Assembly: GCA_023664945.1 (NCBI GenBank)
Contig: JAMPER010000001.1
Span: 519,552-583,551, forward strand
Source of the DNA: Alistipes senegalensis
GTDB lineage: Bacteria; Pseudomonadota; Gammaproteobacteria; Burkholderiales; Burkholderiaceae_D
Direction: 5' to 3'
DNA: 64,000 bases
Each line of letters begins with the position of its first letter. Positions within the stretch are counted from its first letter, which is position 1. Below are positions 42,401 to 48,223 of the stretch, one piece after another. The notes beneath the pieces were generated by a model. It was not told the origin of the DNA. It saw only the letters and a program-made list of their open reading frames with translations, and searched no databases. Both the position numbers and the translations under genes were made by a program.

Positions 42401-42731
42401 GGTTGGCCTCCTTTCCTTCGGACAGAGGTTCCTTTACTGTCTCTGGCTTGTCTTGGCCGCTTATGACAGAATCAACGATTGCCGTAATGGTTTCAGTCAG
42501 CATGACAAGCGAACCGATAGGGAAAAAATCCCCCTCAAGCGTTTCTGCGTGAAGTACCCCGTATCGCAAGATGTGCGTCTTAAGTTCAGACAGTAAGGCG
42601 CTGACTTGTTCCAGTGCCCACATACTGGGATAGCCCGGATTGACAGAGAGTATAAAGTCTCTGTCCTGTTTGGGGTGGCTTGAAAAAAACGGATGATGGC
42701 CTGTATAGGCCGGGATGGGTTCGGCATTCAT
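42393..42731 (-). CDS. Hypothetical protein, 112 aa, MNAEPI family (first gene of the operon; DUF3077-like)
   Basis: Starts MNAEPIPAYTGHHPFFSS. The middle (FILSVNPGYPSMWALEQVSALLSELKTHIL) resembles the helical DUF3077 pattern of small phage-associated proteins, a weak assignment. The same start peptide, MNAEP-I-x-x-YTGH-x-PFFS, is encoded again at each of the upstream tandem repeats, so this is the one complete copy of a duplicated gene start. Confidence 0.7.
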   Translation of the reverse strand: MNAEPIPAYTGHHPFFSSHPKQDRDFILSVNPGYPSMWALEQVSALLSELKTHILRYGVLHAETLEGDFFPIGSLVMLTETITAIVDSVISGQDKPETVKEPLSEGKEANHA

Positions 42732-43527
42732 TTTGCCTCCTGATTGTTTAGTGTGGTAGCCCGCGCAAGTGAGGGCGGGCAGGTCTCAACTACCGCAATC
42801 AGAACGGCGGGCCTTATTCGGATATATCGGCCTCTCAACCTGCCCATAAAAGGCAATGTGCCTGATACAGGCATAAAAAATCCGCAAGTCTGACGGGTGC
42901 GGAAGCCGCTGATTAAAGTAGTGCGGCCAGCATACGCCGGTTTTACGGGTGGTGTCAAATTTGAGAAAAAAGGATGATGGCCTGTATAGGCGCTGATGGG
43001 TTCGGCATTCATTTTGCCTCCGTTTTTTGTGAGTGAGGCCGCCTTTTGTGCGGGTGGCCGGGCGCACTCTCGGCAAAACGGTAGCCGCGTCCGGGTTTCC
43101 CTTGCAGGTGTTTTATGCCCGGTCTCTACCCCGGCCATAGGGATAGATAACAAAAAATCGCCAGACTGACAGGGGCGATTGACCGCCGTTTTTTTAGAGA
43201 GAAGGCCAGCATACGCCGGTTTTGCGGGTGGTGTCAAATTTGAGAAAAAAGGGCGATGGCCTGTATAGGGCCTGATGGGTTCGGCATTCATGTTGCCTCC
43301 TTTTTGCTTTTGAGTGAAGCCGCCTTTTGTGCGGGTGGCCGGGCGCACTCTCGGCGCAAAAAGAAGCCGCGTCCAGCTTTCCCCTTACGGGTGTTTTATA
43401 GCTGGTCTCTACCCCGGCCATTGGGATAGACAACAAAAAATCGCCAGACTGACAGGGGCGATTGACCGCTTTTTGCTTTTGAGAGGAGGCCAGCATACGC
43501 CGGTTTTGCGGGCGGTGTCAAATTTGA
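42675..43527. repeat. Tandem ~280-bp repeats carrying repeated gene starts
   Basis: The block beginning GGCCAGCATACGCCGGTTTT occurs at about 42926, 43203 and 43488 (spacing about 277 and 286 bp). Each of the two complete units contains an inverted copy of the MNAEPI gene start with its GGAGGC-type ribosome site; a third, partial unit is the start of the gene at 42393-42731. The units also code a Cys/Arg-rich peptide (FCAESAPGHPHKRRL or FCRECARPPAQKAAS) on the minus strand. No complete gene is called in the 900 bp from 42732 to 43632. Confidence 0.8.
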
Positions 43528-43597
43528 AAAAGGCGGCCAGCCAGAATAAGGGCAGGCGGCAACGCCAGAAAAATATCCCAATATACAGCAATAACAC

Positions 43598-43626
43598 TTG
43601 ACATATAACGCGATGCGTTATACAAT
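43598..43626 (+). promoter_or_regulatory. higBA promoter with embedded operator
   Basis: Consensus -35 TTGACA (43598-43603), 17-bp spacer and -10 TACAAT (43621-43626). The spacer is filled by the dyad TATAACGC-GAT-GCGTTATA (43604-43622), a likely HigA operator for autorepression. The start codon is at 43633, only seven bases after the -10 box, so the transcript should have almost no leader. Confidence 0.85.
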
Positions 43627-43632
43627 ACAAGC

Positions 43633-43911
43633 ATGATTAAATCCTTTTCATGTGCTGATACCGCCGCCCTGTTTCAAGGCCAGATTGTGCCACGCTTTGC
43701 CAACATCCGCGCCGTAGCAGAGCGCAAACTGCAAATGCTGGAAAAGGCCGCCTGCCTTGATGATTTGCGCAATCCGCCCGGCAACCGGCTGGAAGCCTTA
43801 AAAGGAGACAGGCAAAACCAGTACAGCATCAGGATTAACAGCCAGTGGCGGTTGTGCTTTTCGTTTGAGCAGGGCGAAGCGCGGGACGTTCACATAGTCG
43901 ATTACCACTAG
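43633..43911 (+). CDS. higB: HigB-type toxin (RelE superfamily mRNA interferase)
   Basis: 92 residues, the usual HigB length. The pattern MIKSFSCADTAALFQG ... NIRAVAERKLQMLEKAACLDDLRNPPGNRLEALKG ... YSIRINSQWRLCFSF ... DVHIVDYH is that of the HigB/GraT toxins that cleave mRNA on the ribosome; the catalytic-type residues R (QWRLCF) and the terminal H/Y are present. It precedes its antitoxin by 13 bp, the reverse gene order typical of higBA. The promoter suggests translation from a leaderless mRNA. Confidence 0.93.
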   Translation: MIKSFSCADTAALFQGQIVPRFANIRAVAERKLQMLEKAACLDDLRNPPGNRLEALKGDRQNQYSIRINSQWRLCFSFEQGEARDVHIVDYH

Positions 43912-43924
43912 AGAGGGGGGGAAC

Positions 43925-44263
43925 ATGAGCGAAATAACCAACGGAATGCGTCCCATTCATCCGGGGGAAGTATTACGCGAAGAATTTATGATACCGCTTG
44001 CTCTGTCGGCCACTGCGCTGGCGCTGGCCTTGCATGTACCGCCGCCCCGGATAAACGATATTGTGCGGGAAAAGCGCCGCGTCACAGCAGATACCGCCTT
44101 GCGGCTGGCCCGGTACTTTGGAACAAGCGCGGCCTTTTGGCTGGGTTTGCAGGATGATTACGATCTGAAAACCTGCCGGGAGCAGATAAGCGCGGCCTTA
44201 AACCGCATTGAACCCCGCCAGACAGCGCATTGCCCAAAGCTGCCTGAAGCGGCGGCGGCCTAA
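43925..44263 (+). CDS. higA: HigA-type antitoxin (XRE/VapI family)
   Basis: 112 residues, with GGGGGGG-rich DNA and AGAG as ribosome site just upstream. RPIHPGEVLREEFMIPLALSATALALALHVPPPRINDIVREKRRVTADTALRLARYFGTSAAFWLGLQDDYDL is the textbook HigA HTH domain. It neutralises HigB and represses the operon through the dyad at 43604-43622. The C-terminal tail (EAAAA) is short. As a toxin-antitoxin pair it would stabilise the element in the host. Confidence 0.94.
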   Translation: MSEITNGMRPIHPGEVLREEFMIPLALSATALALALHVPPPRINDIVREKRRVTADTALRLARYFGTSAAFWLGLQDDYDLKTCREQISAALNRIEPRQTAHCPKLPEAAAA

Positions 44264-44411
44264 AACCGGGCGAAACGTGAGAAACGCCTGTTTTCCGGAT
44301 AAAGAAACACTGGAAAAACCGCGTGTGCAGTGATAATATGGCGGCGATAATCCAAACATGCCGGGCGATTGCGTGAAACAAAAAGATTGCCTAATCCTGC
44401 TAAATTGCAAA

Positions 44412-44420
44412 TGTGGATAA
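44412..44420 (-). promoter_or_regulatory. DnaA box (TGTGGATAA)
   Basis: Perfect match, on the minus strand, to the DnaA box consensus TTATCCACA. A second perfect box in opposite orientation lies 79 bp further. Confidence 0.6.
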
Positions 44421-44498
44421 CTTTTTGCCTAAATATTCAGCAAACGGGCGTAACCGGAAAGCAAGCATTGGTGCGGGTTTCCGTGGTGCTGTGTGAAG

Positions 44499-44507
44499 TT
44501 ATCCACA
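44499..44507 (+). promoter_or_regulatory. DnaA box (TTATCCACA)
   Basis: Perfect consensus DnaA box, five bases left of the dif-like site. Confidence 0.6.
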
Positions 44508-44512
44508 GTACA

Positions 44513-44540
44513 ATTACGCATAACGTATCTTATGTTAAAT
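44513..44540 (+). promoter_or_regulatory. dif-like XerCD recombination site
   Basis: A 28-bp site with the layout 11-6-11: left arm ATTACGCATAA (XerC side, ending in the conserved CGCATAA), central hexamer CGTATC, and right arm TTATGTTAAAT, identical to the XerD arm of E. coli dif. Its place on a mobile element next to higBA resembles the Xer-exploiting modules of plasmids and integrative elements. Confidence 0.7.
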
Positions 44541-44615
44541 AGCAAGGTACATAATATTATACAAATCTATCATATTGTGTATAATTAAGGCTGAAAATAC
44601 TTTGGAGGCCGAAAC

Positions 44616-44912
44616 ATGACAGGGCAGGAACTCAAAGAAGCCTTAAAGGCATTGGGCTGGAAACAAACCGACATGGCCCGCAAAATGGGATTACACCGGC
44701 AGACCGTTTGCGGCTGGGTAGCAGATGCCCCGCCGTCATGGGCCGCTGAATATATCCAAGCCATGCTGGCAATCAGCCGTCTTTATGATGCCTTTATCAA
44801 AGCGCCGCCGCGCCAGCGCCTGCAAGACCCGGCAGACGATACGCCGCCAGATGACAGCCGGGCCGCCAGTATGGCCGCCCGCTTGCAGGAATTTGATTTT
44901 GATGCTTCATAA
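44616..44912 (+). CDS. HTH (XRE-like) DNA-binding protein, 98 aa
   Basis: MTGQELKEALKALGWKQTDMARKMGLHRQTVCGWVAD is a clear helix-turn-helix of the Cro/C1 type at residues 1-37, followed by a helix with WAAEYIQAMLAISRLYDAFI and an acidic, low-complexity tail. GGAGG lies upstream. It could be the regulator of the element or a copy-number-control protein of the replicon. A 54-bp piece of its coding end is repeated at 45174-45227. Confidence 0.8.
   Translation: MTGQELKEALKALGWKQTDMARKMGLHRQTVCGWVADAPPSWAAEYIQAMLAISRLYDAFIKAPPRQRLQDPADDTPPDDSRAASMAARLQEFDFDAS
44822..44875. repeat. 54-bp direct repeat, copy 1
   Basis: Starts GCAAGACCCGGCAGACG and is identical to 45174-45227; it codes DPADDTPPDDSRAASM in the tail of the HTH protein. 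Confidence 0.85.
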
Positions 44913-45156
44913 CGCCAGCCCTGCCTTTTCCTTCCAGATGCCGCGCCAGCGCCAACAGGCGGCCTTGCAAGTCACCTGATGCCCTTGTAGCGTCCATATC
45001 CCTGTAAGCCGCTCATTCCCTTGCGCTGGCCTTTTGGCCTGCCGCTGGCAGGTTGCCATAGGTCAAGGCTGGGCAAGATAGCCTGTGAACCTGCATATTG
45101 CCCGTCCCTTCCTTTTCGGACAGACAGCAGCCGCCAGCCGGGCGTAAGGTGTATCT

Positions 45157-45366
45157 ATGCCCGGAATCCACCGGCAAGACCCGGCAGACGATACGCCGCC
45201 AGATGACAGCCGGGCCGCCAGTATGGCAAAACATCTCCAAAAAGGCGGATTAAAGCGCTGGTGCAGGCAAAAATCAGCAGAAAAAAGCAAGAAAAACGCC
45301 ATTAAAACCCGCGCGGGAGCGAAAAAACGCGCTGAAATAGACAAAAAACCATCAAAAATGACATAA
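45157..45366 (+). CDS. Possible small basic protein, 69 aa (uncertain)
   Basis: The frame starts at ATG 45157 and reuses the 54-bp duplicate of the HTH-gene tail (DPADDTPPDDSRAASM), then continues with a strongly basic segment (KSAEKSKKNAIKTRAGAKKRAEIDKKPSK). It could be a fusion product of the duplication or non-coding. No ribosome site of note. Confidence 0.3.
   Translation: MPGIHRQDPADDTPPDDSRAASMAKHLQKGGLKRWCRQKSAEKSKKNAIKTRAGAKKRAEIDKKPSKMT
45174..45227. repeat. 54-bp direct repeat, copy 2
   Basis: Identical to 44822-44875; the two copies are 352 bp apart in the same orientation. Confidence 0.85.
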
Positions 45367-45470
45367 ACCGAAGGTAAAAAAGCAGGGAAAAACAGGTATT
45401 TTCTGCCTAAAAAATAAGCGCGAGGTAAGACAAAACAGGAAAATATCCTTATATATCATTGAGTTAAAGC

Positions 45471-45690
45471 TGTATCACCTTGTCATGAGAGTATATAATA
45501 AGTAAATATATATTTATATTCAATTACTTATATCATTCCATCCCTTCTTTCTCCTATTCCTGTATCACCCTACCAATCTACTAGGGTGATACAAAGTGAT
45601 ACAGTATTTATGTTTATTTTCAATGACTTGTAATTCTGTATCACCTGTATCACCTGTATCACCTGTATCACCTGTATCACCTGTATCACC
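45471..45690. repeat. Iteron cluster 2, mirror of cluster 1
   Basis: Six perfect tandem TGTATCACC units (45637-45690), further units at 45471-45479, 45561-45569, 45585-45593 and a variant at 45595-45603. The stretch 45611-45639 is the reverse complement of the segment next to cluster 1 with one or two differences. The clusters face each other across about 8.3 kb. Confidence 0.85.
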
Positions 45691-45744
45691 TCAAAATAAT
45701 ATATTCCTGATTTTTTTCTATGGCTTTGTGCCGTAAGGATATTT

Positions 45745-45969
45745 TTGTGCAAACATGGCGGCCTGCTTCCTGATAGCGGCAATGATTCCCGCCATCCATT
45801 CAAGGGATTAAGTCCGGTGTCAGTCATGTTTGACCGCTGGGCGGCGGGTATAAGCCTTGATGTGGATCACATCCTGCCGAAGACGGCAGGCGGCACAGAT
45901 GATATGGACAATCTGCAAAGCCTTTGCCGGAAGTGCCACAAAGCAAAAACCGCGAAAGAACGCGGGTAA
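45745..45969 (+). pseudogene. HNH endonuclease, probably N-terminally truncated
   Basis: The C-terminal half has a good HNH core: LDVDHILPKTAGGTDDMDNLQSLCRKCHKAKTAKERG with the DH pair, the central N and the zinc-type CRKCH. The N-terminal 35 residues (from CKHGGLLPDSGND) do not show the normal first CxxC pair, and a stop closes the other frames nearby, so the gene looks decayed. As the last gene before the right end it may be a remnant of a packaging-associated HNH or a homing nuclease. Confidence 0.55.
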
Positions 45970-46324
45970 ACAGCCAAAAAAAGCAGAAAACCACGCGAAG
46001 GGAGGGGCGGGTCAAAAGTTCAGGCCAGACCCGGCCGGGACCGCCCGCCCAATGCAGAAAACCGGATATGGAATTTTTAGATTAGGGGGGTGTCAATTTT
46101 GCCCTTGTTTGCCCCTGTTTCTGGTTTTTTGTGGGGGTTGGCTTCCCTTTTTCGGACAGAATGCCCTTACCTGTTGGTCTGTACAGTAGTTTGCCTGCTT
46201 TGGGCGCGCGCGAATGGCGTAACCTGATGTGCTTAATGGGTTTTTTAGGGGCATTGAAAAAACGATTTTTTTATAAAACTTATATATATCATTACATTAC
46301 AAAACATTTGCTGACACCGGCAAG
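45970..46324. other. Right end of the element, no gene seen
   Basis: 355 bp between the HNH remnant and the first repeat of the main array. The last 60 bp are AT-rich (TTATATATATC) and end in the attR core. No similarity to a spacer or leader sequence is apparent apart from the core itself. Confidence 0.5.
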
Positions 46325-46325
46325 G
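46313..46325 (+). other. Putative attR core of the integrated element
   Basis: GACACCGGCAAGG, 12 of 13 identical to 35760-35772. Its last base is the first G of the first repeat of the main array. Confidence 0.65.
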
Positions 46326-46890
46326 TTGTAGTTCCCTCTCTCACCACGGAAAGCTACAATTACCACCATTCAAATGTGCAACACCAGTAAGTTGTAGTTC
46401 CCTCTCTCACCACGGAAAGCTACAATATAACTGCGATCAATCAAACGAGCATAAGAGTTGTAGTTCCCTCTCTCACCACGGAAAGCTACAATGGAGCTGC
46501 ATGGTGTGTCTGAACTCGAACTGTTGTAGTTCCCTCTCTCACCACGGAAAGCTACAATATCGCGTCGTACAGAGCATGACAAATGAAGAGTTGTAGTTCC
46601 CTCTCTCACCACGGAAAGCTACAATAAAAAAGCATTTCTTGACCCGCTGGAGGAAGTTGTAGTTCCCTCTCTCACCACGGAAAGCTACAATTACCACCGG
46701 GAGAGCAGCTTTAATGAACTCGTTGTAGTTCCCTCTCTCACCACGGAAAGCTACAATTGTAATTCGTTTTTATATGTGTGGTGAGTAGTTGTAGTTCCCT
46801 CTCTCACCACGGAAAGCTACAATCTGATCTGGCCCGAGCTTGCAGAATGAGAAAGTTGTAGTTCCCTCTCTCACCACGGAAAGCTACAAT
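46325..46890 (+). CRISPR. Type II-C CRISPR array, nine repeats, eight spacers
   Basis: Nine identical 36-nt repeats beginning GTTGTAGTTCCCTCTC and ending GGAAAGCTACAAT, with spacers of 30 nt (six) or 31 nt (the fourth and eighth). Repeat starts: 46325, 46391, 46457, 46523, 46590, 46656, 46722, 46788, 46855. The repeat resembles that of Neisseria type II-C systems (GTTGTAG ... TACAAT). The pairing of its 5' part with the tracrRNA and the terminator at 46897-46948 indicate transcription on the plus strand, toward cas2. All repeats are perfect, so the degenerate end is missing here; it is found at 35640. Confidence 0.98.
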
Positions 46891-46896
46891 ATCCTG

Positions 46897-46948
46897 CGGA
46901 AAAACCGTTCAAGATCATCAACTTAGGCGGTTTTTCCGTTTTTATTTT
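46897..46948 (+). terminator. Terminator of the CRISPR array transcript
   Basis: CGGAAAAACCG (46897-46907) pairs with CGGTTTTTCCG (46928-46938), followed by TTTTTATTTT. It lies between the last repeat and the convergent cas2 end, supporting plus-strand transcription of the array. The loop also contains what may be the leader region. Confidence 0.8.
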
Positions 46949-46952
46949 CGGG

Positions 46953-47285
46953 CTAAAACAGCAGCATTTGGCTGGCATTGACCTTTTTTTCCTGAAAGGA
47001 GGGTTTGCCCACCAGAAGGCGCATGTGGGAAAATTGTTTTTCTGTCACTTGCAGGCAGCGGACAGAACCTTCCGGCGGCAAGTTGGCGTTCAGCCGTTTG
47101 AGGTGCTTTTCCACATCATCCGCACCGTTGACCAGCCGTCCGTAAACGGACCACTGGATCATGTCGTATCCGTCTTGCAGGAGGAAACGCCTGAACAGGG
47201 TATAGATGCGGCGTTTTTCCCGGGTGGTGACGGGCAGGTCAAAGAATACAATCAGTCTCATATAACGCCGGGTCTCCCTGCTCAT
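46953..47285 (-). CDS. cas2: CRISPR-associated endonuclease Cas2
   Basis: 110 residues. MRLIVFFDLPVTTREKRRIYTLFRRFLLQDGYDMIQWSVYGR contains the ferredoxin-fold start with the conserved D16 and the Cas2 RRF/S-x-Y elements; the C-terminal VRCLQVTEKQFSHMRLLVG is family-typical. Cas2 bridges two Cas1 dimers in the spacer-integration complex. Its ATG overlaps the cas1 stop by 4 bp. Confidence 0.97.
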   Translation of the reverse strand: MSRETRRYMRLIVFFDLPVTTREKRRIYTLFRRFLLQDGYDMIQWSVYGRLVNGADDVEKHLKRLNANLPPEGSVRCLQVTEKQFSHMRLLVGKPSFQEKKVNASQMLLF

Positions 47286-48220
47286 GGTTTTCCCGTCTGC
47301 CTGCTTTTTGCCTGCGGCGGTTCCAGTACCGGCAGGGCCAGGGTTTCTATCGCCGCTTTGTTTACCGCAATGCCGGACAGGGTGCGGACGGTGGTATCAA
47401 TGGCAGCCAGCAGGGTGCATTTTCCTGCTGGCAGATGCTGGTTCAGACTCACATCCTGATGCAGGATGAAGACAATATTTCCCTTGTCTTCCGGGTTGAG
47501 AGAATGTTCTGCTTCCTGTGGAAAGGTGTGCAGGATGTGCAGGTCCACATAGGGGCGGTAGGCTTCGATCAGGTCGTCTGCCAGGTTGAAGGGGTTTTGC
47601 TCGTTGTGGTGAAACAGCCCAAAGGCGGGCAAAAAGCCGTAACTGACCAGGCTGCGCGCAATGGCAGATCTGACAACGGCATAGCCATAGTTTAACGCCG
47701 CGTTATAGAAACGATCCTGCTGGCGGGTGAAGCGGCTTTCAAAGCAGGCGCGGAAATAACGCTGGGCGGCCTTGCCTTCCAGGTTGCCGGTGTCGCCGGA
47801 TGATACATTAGCTGCCATTTTCTGCAATTGCCGGGCTTCGCTTTGGTTTCCCTGCCAGGCCAGCACGGCGGCCTGGTTGGCAATTTTGGTTTGGACGATG
47901 CGCTGCCAAAGGCGCTTGCGCTGCGGTTGTGTCAGGGCAAGCTGCGAGCGCATGACCTTGAGCGCGCGGGTGTGCGGATGAAAGGCCAGCAAGACGCCGT
48001 TGGGATGGTGTGTTTCCCCTACGGTGATGACGGCAATCTGTGCGTTTGCACAGGCAGAAAGCAGCTGCGAGGTGAGGCTGACCTGGGCATGGTCGATGAT
48101 GAGGACAGCGATATCTTCCAGTGGCACTTGCGCCTGGCTTCCTTCCTGGGCGATTTTCAGGGCGTTGTTGCCCAGCGAGAGCCTGGCGGGGCGGGAAATG
48201 ACAACGCTTCGCCAGCTCAT
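47282..48220 (-). CDS. cas1: CRISPR-associated integrase Cas1 (type II)
   Basis: 312 residues of subtype II-C type. The C-terminal helical domain carries the catalytic elements: AALNYGYAVVRSAIARSLVSYGFLPAFGLFHHNEQNPFNLADDLIEAYRPYVD with the metal-binding His (GLFHHN) and Asp (LADDLIE); the matching Glu lies upstream in the GNLEGKAAQRYF region. The N-terminal beta domain begins MSWRSVVISRPARLSLGNN. It inserts new spacers next to the leader. It starts 3 bp after the cas9 stop. Confidence 0.97.
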   Translation of the reverse strand: MSWRSVVISRPARLSLGNNALKIAQEGSQAQVPLEDIAVLIIDHAQVSLTSQLLSACANAQIAVITVGETHHPNGVLLAFHPHTRALKVMRSQLALTQPQRKRLWQRIVQTKIANQAAVLAWQGNQSEARQLQKMAANVSSGDTGNLEGKAAQRYFRACFESRFTRQQDRFYNAALNYGYAVVRSAIARSLVSYGFLPAFGLFHHNEQNPFNLADDLIEAYRPYVDLHILHTFPQEAEHSLNPEDKGNIVFILHQDVSLNQHLPAGKCTLLAAIDTTVRTLSGIAVNKAAIETLALPVLEPPQAKSRQTGKP

Positions 48221-48223
48221 GGC

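Larger units (their letters stand above)
44264..44615. other. Origin/resolution-like region: two DnaA boxes, dif-like site, AT-rich segment
   Basis: 352 bp without a gene between higA and the HTH gene. It holds perfect DnaA boxes in opposite orientation (44412-44420 and 44499-44507), a dif-like Xer site (44513-44540) and an AT-rich stretch (44541-44595) that also contains the probable -10 TATAAT (44580-44585) of the HTH gene. Confidence 0.65.
44913..45744. other. Intergenic region with duplicated HTH-gene tail and iteron cluster 2
   Basis: About 830 bp. Left part: the 54-bp duplicate (45174-45227) within a small open frame (45157-45366). Right part: AT-rich DNA leading into the iterons at 45471-45690. 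No other gene is convincing. Confidence 0.5.
35773..46324. mobile_element. P4-like integrated element inserted in the CRISPR array (~10.55 kb)
   Basis: The element runs from the attL core to the attR core. Order: P4-type integrase beside attL, a non-coding region with iterons and palindromes, AlpA-like regulator, DUF927-type primase-helicase, small unknown genes, ~280-bp tandem repeats, HigBA, a region with two DnaA boxes and a dif-like site, an HTH protein, a second iteron cluster, and an HNH remnant. It has no recognisable capsid, packaging or conjugation genes, so it may depend on a helper for transfer, like satellite P4. CRISPR repeats of the same sequence and orientation flank it on both sides. 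Confidence 0.8.

Noticed and set aside
45570-45827. Minus-strand frame with VIQVIQVIQ repeats
   Set aside because: It is a translation of the iteron cluster.
46370-46612. Minus-strand frame with repeated VAFRGERGNYNS peptides
   Set aside because: It is a reading of the CRISPR array, not a gene.
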